From the NCBI RefSeq assembly GCF_950005125.1, contig NC_080092.1, positions 77,620,251 to 77,684,250 on the forward strand: a DNA stretch of 64,000 nt, read 5' to 3'. Source of the stretch: Chionomys nivalis (lineage: Eukaryota; Chordata; Mammalia; Rodentia; Cricetidae). Below, one piece after another: positions 42,301 through 53,493 of the stretch. The stretch's first letter is position 1, and each line of letters starts with the position of its first letter. A program made the position numbers and the translations under genes. Below the pieces are notes generated by a model, which was given only the letters and a program-made list of their open reading frames with translations, searched no databases and was not told where the DNA came from.

Positions 42301-44200
42301 AACGCTAAATGGGCGTCAAACGTTCATCCTGAAAGCTTTGGGGCATGTTGGACACGAGCCGTTCCCTGTCCTCAAGTCACCAATTCCTGGGTAGAGGGAC
42401 CAAGGGGTCGTAAAGTGACCCTCGTGCGGCGAAACCCATAACCATGAGCATTTGACAGTACGGGTTCCAGAGATAAATACTCCGATATTTTGGAACTGTT
42501 GCAAAGGTAGGGCAGACATTTTCACGGTTTTCCTGAAGTTCTATTCTTAGTAGACGTAGCTGGCTAGAAACTTCAAGTAAGGTTTCTCCTCTGAGTTTTA
42601 ACTTTTCGCATGAGCGAAGTTCAATATCAGTAAAAACAGGCGAGATCTCGGCCCTCGACGTGTGCTGATTCAGAAGCCACAAAATGGACTACCTCAGATT
42701 CACTTCTCTAGACAGTCTCCTCGTCCAGGCAGCATTCGGGGTTCCCAAGGTCCAAGAGTGAGCGGCGTTGGGGGTTCCAGTCCAGAACTCAGCTACACAG
42801 ATCTCCCCAAACTCCCGCCTTGCCAGGATTAAGGGAGTAAATCCCTGACGCCACAGACCAGGTCAAGGACAAGTTCTCCCCCGCCCTGCTCCCCCCCTCC
42901 TGGGCGGGGATTCACCCCCCCTTCCGGGATGAAAGGTACTAAAGAGACGCGGAGGGGGGAGCTGCGGGCCCTGGCCCCTTGATGTTCCGGTTGAACAGGT
43001 GCTAGTGAAAAGGAGGCGGACCCGGCGGAAGAGTCGGCCAGGGGGGCAGTGCGATGAAGGGGGAGCGGCCACCTCCACCCTCAATCCCCTAGCCCGCCTC
43101 CTCCTCCTCTCCGATCCTTCTGCCCCTCCCCCCCAGGAAGCGTCCCCGGCCTAGAGGTCTTTGAAGTGTGGATGAAGCCCCCAGGGCTGCCGTCTACCCT
43201 CGGCCACCCAATCTCCCGCTGAGGGGGGTATTTGACCTTTGGTCCCAGTGAGAGTGCTGTCTCCTCCTTGTCAAGAAAAAAAGGGGGATCAGATCTTGTC
43301 TTTGGGCCTATATTGGTATGGGGGGGGGTGAGTCTTGGGTTGCCCTCCTCCAAACCCGAGACCCAATTTCGGGGACTTTAATCCTCCGTCTAGTGGTTGT
43401 GAGCGCTATTGTGATTGTGTGAGTGCCCAGAAGTCAGGCGTAATTCTGTTTGCTGGGGCCTCCAAGGTAGCGATTTCTTCACTCGCGTTAGATCTTTGCG
43501 CACGCCTTGAGGCTGGAGGTGGAGTTAGTCTTTGAGAAATTAGGTGGTGGGGATTGGAAGAAGCTGTGGTACTTCGGCGTACCCCAAAAGTGTCTAGAGA
43601 CCTAGAAAGTAATGACTTTAAAGAGAAGCTCCCGGAGGGCAGGAATATCTCCTCTGGCGGCCAGGAGACGCCAGAGTTCAACGAAAATCTCTGCGGGCGT
43701 GGTGGTTCACGCCTTTACACTAGAGCCCCGGTGGTTGGGGCGACCGAGTTCAAGGTCATCCTTGACTACGCGGTGAGTTCGTGAGTTCGAGGCCGGCCAG
43801 AGCTACTGGAGACGGTCTCAAGAGAACAAAACCATTATTTGAAGAGCAAGTAAAAGTTTACAGGTGACATTGTTTACCCTCCAGAGTGGCCTCCAGGGAC
43901 CAGCGCCCATGAATGCCATCCAAAGAAACTCCTCCTCCCCTCCAAGAACAAGCACAGGCAAATGGTTCACATCGCCCAATTCCTTTTAGAGCCCCCCCTT
44001 TTTATAATCTCCCCTTAATTTTCCTAGGGTTGAAGAACACACTCAAAGAAGCGGGGCTGGGAGCGGGTGATCGGAGACCCAAAATGTTGACACCGAAAGC
44101 CTGCGGAGGGGAGGGCTCGGGAACTACTCACCTAGAGTAATAAGAGGGAAAAGAAAAAACGGAAAAGCTGCACGGAGCGCACGAGCAAAAAGCTCCCTAC
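42301..44200. other. GC-rich unique sequence upstream of MLLT6
   Basis: No gene recognised. C-runs and G-runs occur at 42880-43140 and 43320-43330. One old B1-like SINE lies at about 43692-43830. Confidence 0.5.
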
Positions 44201-44285
44201 CAAGCCAGGCTTTGTTCCCTGAACCTAAGACTTTACCCGGCGGCGGGCGGGCCGGGAGCGAGCGAGCGAGCGGAGGCGCGCGGCC

Positions 44286-44330
44286 ATGGCTGCCGCGGCC
44301 GGGCAGGGGGGCCGGGGGGGCGGCGCGTGA
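44286..44330 (+). CDS. upstream ORF 1, 14 codons, strong Kozak
   Basis: GCGGCCATGG is a good initiation context. The predicted peptide is Ala/Gly-rich (MAAAAGQGGRGGGA). It matters only if transcription starts upstream of it. Confidence 0.35.
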   Translation: MAAAAGQGGRGGGA

Positions 44331-44361
44331 GCGGGCGGCGCGGGGCGGGCGAGCGCCCGCG

Positions 44362-44424
44362 ATGTGCCACTCCGCGCCTCCCCCGCCGGGCCCGGGTTGC
44401 ACGGTGGCCGGGCGGCCCTGGTAG
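44362..44424 (+). CDS. upstream ORF 2, 20 codons
   Basis: An ATG in context CCGCGATGT opens a short frame ending TGG TAG. Weak context. Confidence 0.3.
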   Translation: MCHSAPPPPGPGCTVAGRPW

Positions 44425-44492
44425 CCGGCGAACGGCGCGGAAGAGGAGCGCGGCGCGCGAGTCTCATTGTTGGGGGGGGGGCCCGTCGGGGC

Positions 44493-44654
44493 ATGAGGGC
44501 GAGAGCTCGGCGGGGGGGGGCGGCCAGACAGAGCGAGCGAGGAGGAGGACGCCGAGGAGGAGGAAGGAGGAGGCAAAGAAAAGAAGCGGCGGCGGCGGCG
44601 GAGGAGGAGGGGGCGAGGAGGCGCGCGGCCCCCGCTCCCTCCCTCCCCCCCTGA
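44493..44654 (+). CDS. upstream ORF 3, 53 codons
   Basis: It opens at CGGGGCATGAG and is Arg/Gly/Glu-rich because of the GGC/GAG repeats. It ends before the main start codon. Confidence 0.3.
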   Translation: MRARARRGGAARQSERGGGRRGGGRRRQRKEAAAAAEEEGARRRAAPAPSLPP

Positions 44655-44703
44655 CCCCCGACCCCCGCCGGCCGGCCCCCAGCCCCAGCCCCGGAGGGAG
44701 CTC

Positions 44704-44715
44704 ATGGGAGTATGA
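44704..44715 (+). CDS. three-codon upstream ORF overlapping the MLLT6 start (ATGA)
   Basis: ATG GGA GTA TGA ends within the main ATG at 44712, giving an ATGA overlap. Such a layout permits termination-reinitiation. Its use is inferred. Confidence 0.45.
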   Translation: MGV

Positions 44716-44820
44716 AGGAGATGGTAGGAGGCTGCTGCGTATGTTCGGACGAGAGGGGCTGGGCCGAAAACCCGCTGGTCTACTGCGATGGGCACGCGTG
44801 CAGCGTGGCCGTCCACCAAG
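44712..44820 (+). CDS. MLLT6: MLLT6 coding exon 1
   Basis: Encodes residues 1-36 (MKEMVGGCCVCSDERGWAEN onward), the first zinc ligands of PHD1. Ends before donor GTAAGG with one base of the next codon. Confidence 0.96.
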
Positions 44821-47800
44821 GTAAGGCGGAGGGGGGGGTGGCCGGCGGGGGCTGCGGGACCCCGGGGGCGGCGCGCGCACCGGGTGCCCTGGGCCGCGCC
44901 CTCCGGAGCCCTCCTGGGGCGCGTGCCCCTCCCCCACCCACCTGAAGCGAAGGGCGGCGTGGGCTTCCCCCCCAGCCTGGTCCTCCAGGACCGGGTCAGG
45001 CATTGTTTTCTTGCCTATTGTTCCAGTCCCGCGCCCCCCACCCCAAGTTGAAGGAGTTTTGGGGAGAGTCCAGGGAGCAAGGAGTGAACTCCCTGATACC
45101 CGCACCGCGGTTGTCGGGGCTGTCCCGAGAATGTTTACCTGCGAGGTATCCCCCCCCCCCCGCCCGGTTTATTTTGGTTCCCGCTCCGGGAGGAAGAGGT
45201 CAAGGGGGGGTCATCCTCCTTTGCTTCCGGATGCTGGGAGGAGCGGAATTGGGTAGGGAGGAGAAGGGTCCCACGGGAGAAGGGACTCCTGAAATCCTCC
45301 GGGGAAGAGCTGAGGCTGGGAGAGCGGTGGTACAGGGGGCCGGAATGGAGGAGAGGGAGGTTTGGAGTTTCCCCCAGCAGCACATGGATCGGGAGTTAAC
45401 TCCTTAAGGAATCTTGCCGAGGGCGCAGGCTGGCATCTCTGCCTGTCTGGCACAGGCAACCAGCCCCCCCCTTCCTGAGACAGCCCTTAATGCGGTGACT
45501 GCGGGCTCTTCCCGCCGGTCTCCCTTGGTTACCTTCACCGCACCTGCTCAGCCTTGACTTTTGACCTGTACCTGTGATAGAGACAGAAAATGAGGTTCTT
45601 GGACCCCCGACTTACTTGCCTCATCCCTTACTGGCCCTTTAAGAAGTGCCCCCCCCATAACAACAAAACGTGTTACAATCATGACCATATCTTGTTCGGA
45701 TGTCTGGTCAGGGCAGAGGATGGAAAACAGGTCCAGGAAAAAAAAGGGGGTAGGGGGATGAGGATGGAGGAGGATCCTCGGAAGTTTAAGGTCACGGACT
45801 GTCAGACTTGCCCCTGTTCAGAATGCTTGGACGTGTGATTGAAGGATGGCTCTATGCTGTTGCACCTTACTTGTGGTCCTGTTTCAGAGTGACCCGGAGT
45901 CTGGGGAGCAGCCCCACTTACTGGGCTGGTTTTAGTTCCCTGAGTCTCTCCCCGCCCCCAGTTATTCAGGGGGGAAAAACCAGTGGCTGAGGGTTTTGCT
46001 CAGTGACTCTCCTCCCCCACTCTTAGCTTGCTATGGCATCGTCCAGGTGCCAACGGGACCCTGGTTCTGCAGGAAATGTGAATCTCAGGAGCGAGCAGCC
46101 AGGGTGGTGAGTTCAGATTCTGTTCCTTTTTTTTCTTTCTTTCCCCATATCACAGCATCTTCTACAGGTTGAGCTAGGGCACCCTGAGGCTGGGGCAGGA
46201 CTAAGCTTTGCCACTCAGGATATCCTGTTTCCTGACCCCCATCTCCAGGCCCAGCCCTCCTCTGCTCATCACTTTGCTCTGCGCCACTTCCGGCAGGGGG
46301 GCTTTGATTTGTGTGTGTTTGTGGGTTTTTTTTTTTTTTTTTTTTGTAAATGAACCTCAGGTCCACCTTACCCAGTCTTCAGCAGTTATGAGCTCTTGGC
46401 CACGCCTCTTTCCTGCACACCCTTACCCAAATCTTATGTCATCTTCGGTCCTTTTGGATGAATTCAGGGAGGGTCCGGATGAGCAGATTCCCCCCAAACA
46501 CCTGTGCTTCTTGCATTGACAGAGGTGTGAGCTGTGCCCACACAAAGATGGGGCGTTGAAGAGGACTGACAATGGAGGTGAGGGGACCCTGAGCCCCTGC
46601 TGAGGTCAGCCAGGCCCCCTGAGCAAGTGGTGGGTGGGGGCTGGCTTTCCCTGCTCTGGTTGTGGAAGCAGGGGACAGTCTACAGCTTGGTGCTGGGAGG
46701 GGTGGGGTCTTGTGCTTGCTGGCCTGCTGAGGCTGATCCCCACACTGTCCCAGGCTGGGCCCACGTGGTGTGTGCCCTCTACATCCCGGAGGTGCAGTTT
46801 GCCAACGTGCTCACCATGGAGCCCATTGTGCTGCAGTATGTCCCTCATGACCGCTTCAACAAGGTCAGTGGCCCCCGCTAGTCCTCTTCCTGGCCTATTG
46901 TCCTGGGGTGCCACCATTATGCTCTCTAGCTCTCCTGGGGAATTCAGGAGATGAATGCATACTGCTGGACTACCTTCTGTGCACAGACAGGTGTGTGCCT
47001 GTGCTCTGTGACTCTGGCAGATAGTAAGCTCCCCCAAAGTAGCACAGCCAGAGAACAGCCTTTAGTTAGTAGTGCATTCTTGAGTTTCTAATACGTGAGA
47101 GAGATGGTGCAGCAGGCACCCAGTGCTTGCTATTAATCAGGACAGATGGATGAACAGGCATTGAGATAAAGGACACCCAATGAGGCTGGCTTGGGTATAA
47201 GGTGGTTAAGGAAGGAGAAGTTAAGGCTGCATACCTAGGGCGTGACAAAGAACTCACTTTGAGGATGCCGGTCCCAGGTTCCATGAAAAGATACAGCATA
47301 TGCAGAGATCCAGCATGTGGAGCAGTGGGCATATCAGGGAGCTAGGCTAACATAGATGCCAGCCTCTCGAGCCTTACCAAGGACTGCACATTGAAAATTT
47401 GAATACTCGGGCTGGAGAGAGGGCTTGGTAGATAAAGCACTTGCTGTTTTTGCACAGAACCAGGTTCAGTACCTGGTACTCACATGACAGCGTACAACCA
47501 TGTTTACCTCCAGTTCCAGGGAATCAATCCAGTGCGCTTGTCTGGCCTCTGAGGGCACCAGGCACACAATGTGGTAGACATACAGACACACTCATACATG
47601 TAGAAATAAATAAACTCTTAAAATTTTCAGAATTCATTTCCCCAGGCATTTCAGCTGCCTTGATGACCTTGTGACTCGCTTTTGTTGACTTGCGTTGTAT
47701 AGGTTCCAGACCATTTTTGTCCCTGTTGGAAATTCTATTGGCTAGCACTGATCTGGGGTGGTGGAGGGCAGGATGGGATTGAGGGGAGGCCAGAGACTTC

Positions 47801-50800
47801 CCCATCAGGCAAGGTGGGGTTCCCTGGAGGAGGGGTCCATTGTGCTGTGCCCTGCAGACCTGTTACATCTGTGAGGAACAGGGCCGGGAGAGCAAAGCCG
47901 CATCAGGAGCCTGCATGACCTGTAACCGCCACGGATGTCGACAGGCTTTTCATGTCACCTGGTGAGATTCCCATTCCCAGCTGCTCTGGGCTTTGTGGTG
48001 GCTGTTGAGTGTTATTATCTTTTTGTTTGCTTGTTTTTTGTTTTTCTGAGACAGGGTTTCAGAAACCTGACCTGGAACTGGCTCTGTAAACCAAGCTGGC
48101 CTCGAACTCACAGAGATCCACTTGTCTCTGCCTCCTGAGTGCTGGGATTAAAGGCGTGCGCCACCACTGCCCAGCTTTTTATAGATTTTTTGGGGGGGGA
48201 GGGGAGTGGGACTCTCTTGTGAGAGCTGGTGGCAATGCCATGCTTAGAACTTGGGTCCAGGAGGAAGGAGGTGGAGGCAGCTGTGGTCTGTGGCTACACC
48301 CTGCTGACCTGCCTCTTCTCAGTGCCCAGATGGCAGGCCTGCTGTGTGAGGAAGAGGTGCTGGAGGTGGACAATGTCAAGTACTGTGGCTACTGCAAATA
48401 CCACTTCAGCAAGATGGTGAGTCCTACCTGCTAGAGGGTACATGCGCTCTGGGACTGCCTGTGCGTGGTGCTGGAAGGGGGAAAGACCCCCCCTCCCGTG
48501 TCCCCTAGTCCCTGCTTTCCGGGAGCTCTGCCTGTGACAGGGAATGAATTGCAGCCTGCCGGGTGCAAATCAGAACTAGCCCAAGTGAGTAGTCAAGGCT
48601 AGGAGACAGAACCCTCCCCCTCGCACCTGTCAATCTGGGAAACTTTAAGCTAGTTAGAGCTAGGAAAACAAGTAGGAAAACACTGTGTTGGGACAGGGTC
48701 TTTGCTGCGTTCATGAGGCTCTTGTTGACGTGTGTGATCCTCCCATGGCCCAAATGTGCTGCTTGTGTCCCATTTCACAGATAGGTAAATTAAGCTTGTC
48801 TCCCAGCTGGTGGGTGGGAGGCAGAACAAACAATTCCATCAGAGAGGCCCTCAGGAACTGGCCATGCCAGGGGTTAGATAGAGCCCTAAGGTGTGGAGGA
48901 GCCTGTGCTGGGGCCGGAGGGAAGGCTGTTTGAGGGGACCAGGCAGGTAGTGAGCTTGAGGGAGGAGATGAGGCTGTCATGGCTGAACAGACGGAGCTTA
49001 CCCAGGCTGGGATGTATCTGCAGAAGTAGGCTGCAGCCAGGACTCTGTGCCCCAGGCCACAGCTTGGAGAGCTCCTGAGAAGCCAGAGAGTAATATGATC
49101 AGATTTGTGTTATAGGCAGATTACCCTGGCAGCAACCATGAAGCTGGGTGGAGAGACAGCTGCAAGAAGGGGGCGGGTGACAGGGACAGGCTGGATGCTG
49201 GAATCCCTGTGCGTGTGCTTGTCGAAACATGAGAGTGGTCAAGAAGAGGAAGGTGAATGTGAAGTAAGATGTAGGCTGTAGCCAACCACTGGGCGGGGAG
49301 AGGCGGGTACCGGGGGTGTTAGGAAGGGGGCCGCTGGCCTCTCAGGGAGTCCACACCTTGGTCCACCTAGACCATCTTGTTTTGTGCCTGTCCCCCCGTC
49401 TGATGATTAATAGATCCCCTTCTCTTTTTAGCGGTGTCCTGGTTTGCTCCTAATTACATAGTCACTGTGCTTTTAGAGTTTGATGGCCACTTAGGGCAAG
49501 GTCAGGAGTTCTGATGCATTTACAGGTGGCACTAGGTAGACAGTCGGATTTGGTGGGGGTCCCCAGGCAGGGTGGCAAGGGCAGGCAGAGGTTACAAGCC
49601 TGAAGCTGCCTCTGTGGGTGTCCAGAATAGACTGGGTCCAGATGTGAAAGAGACTTGGGAGAAAAGATCTGGAACTTGATGAAGTAGGAGCAGAGCCCAA
49701 GCTGGCGAGGCCTGAAATTAATCCTAGGCTTTGGCGACTGGGGAGTCGGTGGTGGTCATCGGGAGCAGCTGCGAGCCTGAGATGAGTAAAGCTGTCAGAC
49801 CAGGCACAAGGAGGGCAATCCCAGGGAGGTAGTTTGGTGTTCGCTGCCAGCAGCCCCCGGCTCAGTGCAGCAGATCTTCTGTATGGACCTAGACTGCTGG
49901 GCAAAGAGGAAAAGCAGGACCAAGGAGGAGTATATGAGGGCTCGAGAGAAATGAGTTCTCGGGGGGCCAGGGCTCCCGGACTGTCCTCTGCATACCCTTT
50001 TTCTAAGGGAAGGAGGTGGCCATGGGCTGTGGTTCAGGTTGCCTGAGGCACTAGGAGAGTACTGGAATATGGGAAGGCAGCAAGAGGCCAGAGTCCTGGG
50101 TCCAGGTCCATGCCAACCTCACTGTACCTCTTTGGAGGCTAAGGCTGGTCCGTGCCTCTTTATGATTCTGACCTCTGTGGTTGAATCTGTACATTGTTAA
50201 GACAGTGGCACACGCTTTTAATCCCAGCCCTTCAGAGGCAGAGACTGCTGAATCTCTGTGAGTTCGAGGCCAGCCTGGTCTACAGAGCGAGTTCCAGGAC
50301 AGCCAAGGCTACACAGAGAAACCTGTCTCATAAAACAAAACAAAAGACAGCTGGGGAAGCCCTAGGATTTCCAGGTTGACCAGCGAATCACAGAAGGCAG
50401 GGGTAACCTGCAGGGGCAGAAGGACCAGCTCTGGGATCCTGTGACCTTCAGAAACCTTCCTTAAGCTAATGAAAGAAAGGTTTGGCAGTTCCTCTCAATC
50501 TCTACCTTCAGAAGACATCCCGGCACTCCAGCGGGGGAGGAGGAGGAACAGGAGGTGGAGGAGGTGGCAGCAGTGGTGGTACCAGCGGTGGTGGAGGTGG
50601 TTCAGGGGGAGGCGGCAGCGGCGGCAGCAGCAGCAGCAACAGCTTCCTTACTGGCAGGAGAAGCCGGTCGGCCTCACCGTCCACACAGCAGGAGAAGCAT
50701 CCTACCCACCATGAGAAGGGCCAGAAGAAGGTGACGGCCTGCTCTGTCTGACATAGCTCTTTTCAGAGACTCCCACCAGGTGCCTAGGTCTTCCCCTGAG

Positions 50801-53456
50801 GCCACTGAGGTTGAAGAGGTAGCTAAGGAGGTACACCCTGAGGCTCAGAGGTTGGGACCTGGCTTCTACGTCTGCCTAATTCTCTGTTTTCCTCACGACG
50901 TGACAGTGTCCCCAACCTATGATTTTGTGATCCTGCATGTTTGCACACATCTCTAGTCTATCCCCTTGTGCCCCATGCCAAGAAGTGTATGTGTGTTCCA
51001 GGGGTACACCCTTGTGAGTGCCTGCTCATGTGGTGGTGCTCTGTCACTGGCGCGATAATGGGACAGGCTATTTTTAGCAGGAGGAAAGATGGGGGAGGGG
51101 CTCTTGGCTCTCAGAGGATCTTGCCTGAGCCACTCCTGTCCAGCTGGAGTCTTCCATCGCTCTGTGGAGGGAGAGGACTCACTGAGCCCCCCACACTCAC
51201 GTGTCATGGTTGACCTCCTTCAAACTCCCCTTCCATCATTATCTGGTCCCCTTTTCCTCCCCAGAGTCGAAAGGATAAGGAACGCCTTAAACAGAAGCAC
51301 AAGAAGCGGCCTGAGTCCCCCCCCAGCATCCTCACCCCGCCTGTGGTCCCCACTGCTGATAAGGTATTACTGCTTGTTCTCAGGATGCTGAGTGTCCTAG
51401 TCCGGGGGTGACTGTGTATGTAGTGTGAAGGGTCAGGGTGAGCAGGGGCCTGCTGCCATCCTCTCACAGCAAGCCCCGTCACATGCTAAGGGTGAGGTAG
51501 GGGTGCCTTCCTGCCTGTTTACTGCCATACGGGCACCTTTGTCCAAGCCGAGGCTCAGCGTTTGGAGAGCAGAGGTGTGGCCCCCGGGCTTGTTTTCCCT
51601 GCGGGATAGGTTGAGAACTCCTGCCAATGGGAGGACGGCTAGATCCCACTTCCTGCTGGGTGGGAGCGGCTTCTGGCAATACCCTGAAATCCCCAGTCAC
51701 CCCACCCTCTCAGCTGGCTTGGCTGTAGAAATGGGTAGCATCTGAAGGAGCAACAGGCAGGCCCTACCCTAGGCCAGTGAGTGCTAATGCGAGCCAGAGC
51801 AGACTGTGTGAGTCTCCTGGGGGCCTGGAGAAAGCACTCCCTCCCGTCCCATTACTGCTAGTCACCTCTGCTCCCTCACACGGTTGGCAGGGCACTGGGC
51901 ATCTTAGCAGGAGGCTCAGGTATCAGGTTTCCAGGGTGATGTTGCTGTGGTAACTGTCCCAGTAACTCCCCTCCTGCTTTGCTTCCCTGGGCTCACCTGG
52001 GAAAGCTGGTCTGACCTTTCCTGGAGCCTTCAGGCAGATAGAAAGACCTGTGGGGGTCCCCTACCAATGGGGGTAACCCTTCGACATGCTGTAGAGTTTT
52101 GCCAATCCCCTCACAACCCATCCCAACACTTAGGCCCCCTTCCCCCAGCTCCTCTCTTCCTGGTGGCTTTCCGAACCACATCTGGCTCCCTTCAGAACTC
52201 CAGCTGCTGAAAAGAACAAAGGAAGACAGAGACAAGGGCTCCGCCCAGGGAGGGTAGCAACACAGGGAGGGTAGCTCTCACTTCCCTCTCATTCGTTCCT
52301 TGAGCTCAATTTGAATACTTGGTATCCACCCTAAAGAGAGCTCACCTTCTCAGGTACTCAGGCACAACTACATAGAGGCCAGACTGTCTTTGGAACCAGG
52401 GGAGAGCAGGGGCACATTGGGAGGACTTAGTTTAGTCGTCAGAATAACCCAGTGTGGTAGGTGCCTTGCCAGGTCACTTCCACTTCCTCAGTGACGCTGA
52501 GAACACAGAGAAGTTACATAATTTGTCTAAAAGCACACAGCTAGCGGGAAAGCTTTCAACCACAGTGGTCTGGCTTGAAGGGCTGTGCTTGCACAGAATG
52601 GTCTTTGCCAGGCACTAGTAACAACCACTGCCATCAGACGCCTTATTTACTGAACCCCTGCTGTGTGTCTGGCACGGAGCTGCTCCTGACCCCCAGGAAT
52701 GTGCTCCTAAGGATGATAACTGCTGAGCCAGGTCCAGAGGCTACACAACAGAGATACCATGGAGAGGAGGGCAGAGCCTCCCAACACCCTGCCCTCCCAG
52801 AGTATCGCACTTCAGCCAGAGAGTAAGAACGGGTCATTCGCCTAGGTGTGTAGCGAGGATTCCTAGAGTTAGGACTTCCTAGCTGGGTGTTGGAGGAGCA
52901 AAGACAGGCTGCCCTGTGGTGGGTTGGTGTGCAGGCTTGGGGATTCCAGCAAGAATTTGCAGTCGTCAGAGATGGGCCAAAGCCGGGTGGCTGTGAGTGG
53001 TAACAGCTGGAGGGCCCAAGACCAGCACCAGTCTTTAGGCCAGAGGTATTTCCTAGTGAGCCTTCGCTGAGTAGGTCAGTGCGGAATGTAGACTGGTCTC
53101 TCTTGGGTCCTGGGGCAAAGACAGGGTCAGGACATTCCCTAGAATTCTGCAGCTGCCTCCTGTCTCACTGTTCTAGAGCCTCCCAAGGCTCCTTGCCTGG
53201 AGACAATTGAGCCCAGGTCCTGTGCCTTCACCCTCATCCCCACATCAGGCTGAGCTGGATTGTGCAGCTGGCAATGAGCCTCTGTTGCCTCTTCCTTAGG
53301 TCTCCTCAGCTCCGACTTCCTCCCACCATGAGGCCAGCACTCAGGAGACCTCTGAGGGCAGCAGGGACTCAAAGGGGAAAAAGTCTTCCAGCCATAGCCT
53401 GAGTCATAAGGGGAAGAAACTGAGCAGTGGGAAAGGTGTGAGCAGTTTTACCTCCG

Positions 53457-53493
<37 letters not shown>

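Larger units (their letters stand above)
44200..45000 (+). promoter_or_regulatory. MLLT6: MLLT6 CpG island and 5' leader
   Basis: Very CpG-dense with GGC, CGG and GAG repeats, no TATA box. The leader upstream of the start codon holds several ATGs (see the uORF entries). The exact start site cannot be read from sequence. Confidence 0.85.

Noticed and set aside
44124..45105. Minus-strand frames antisense to MLLT6 exon 1
   Set aside because: Low-complexity Pro/Arg/Ser translations of GGC/GAG repeats. No supporting signals.
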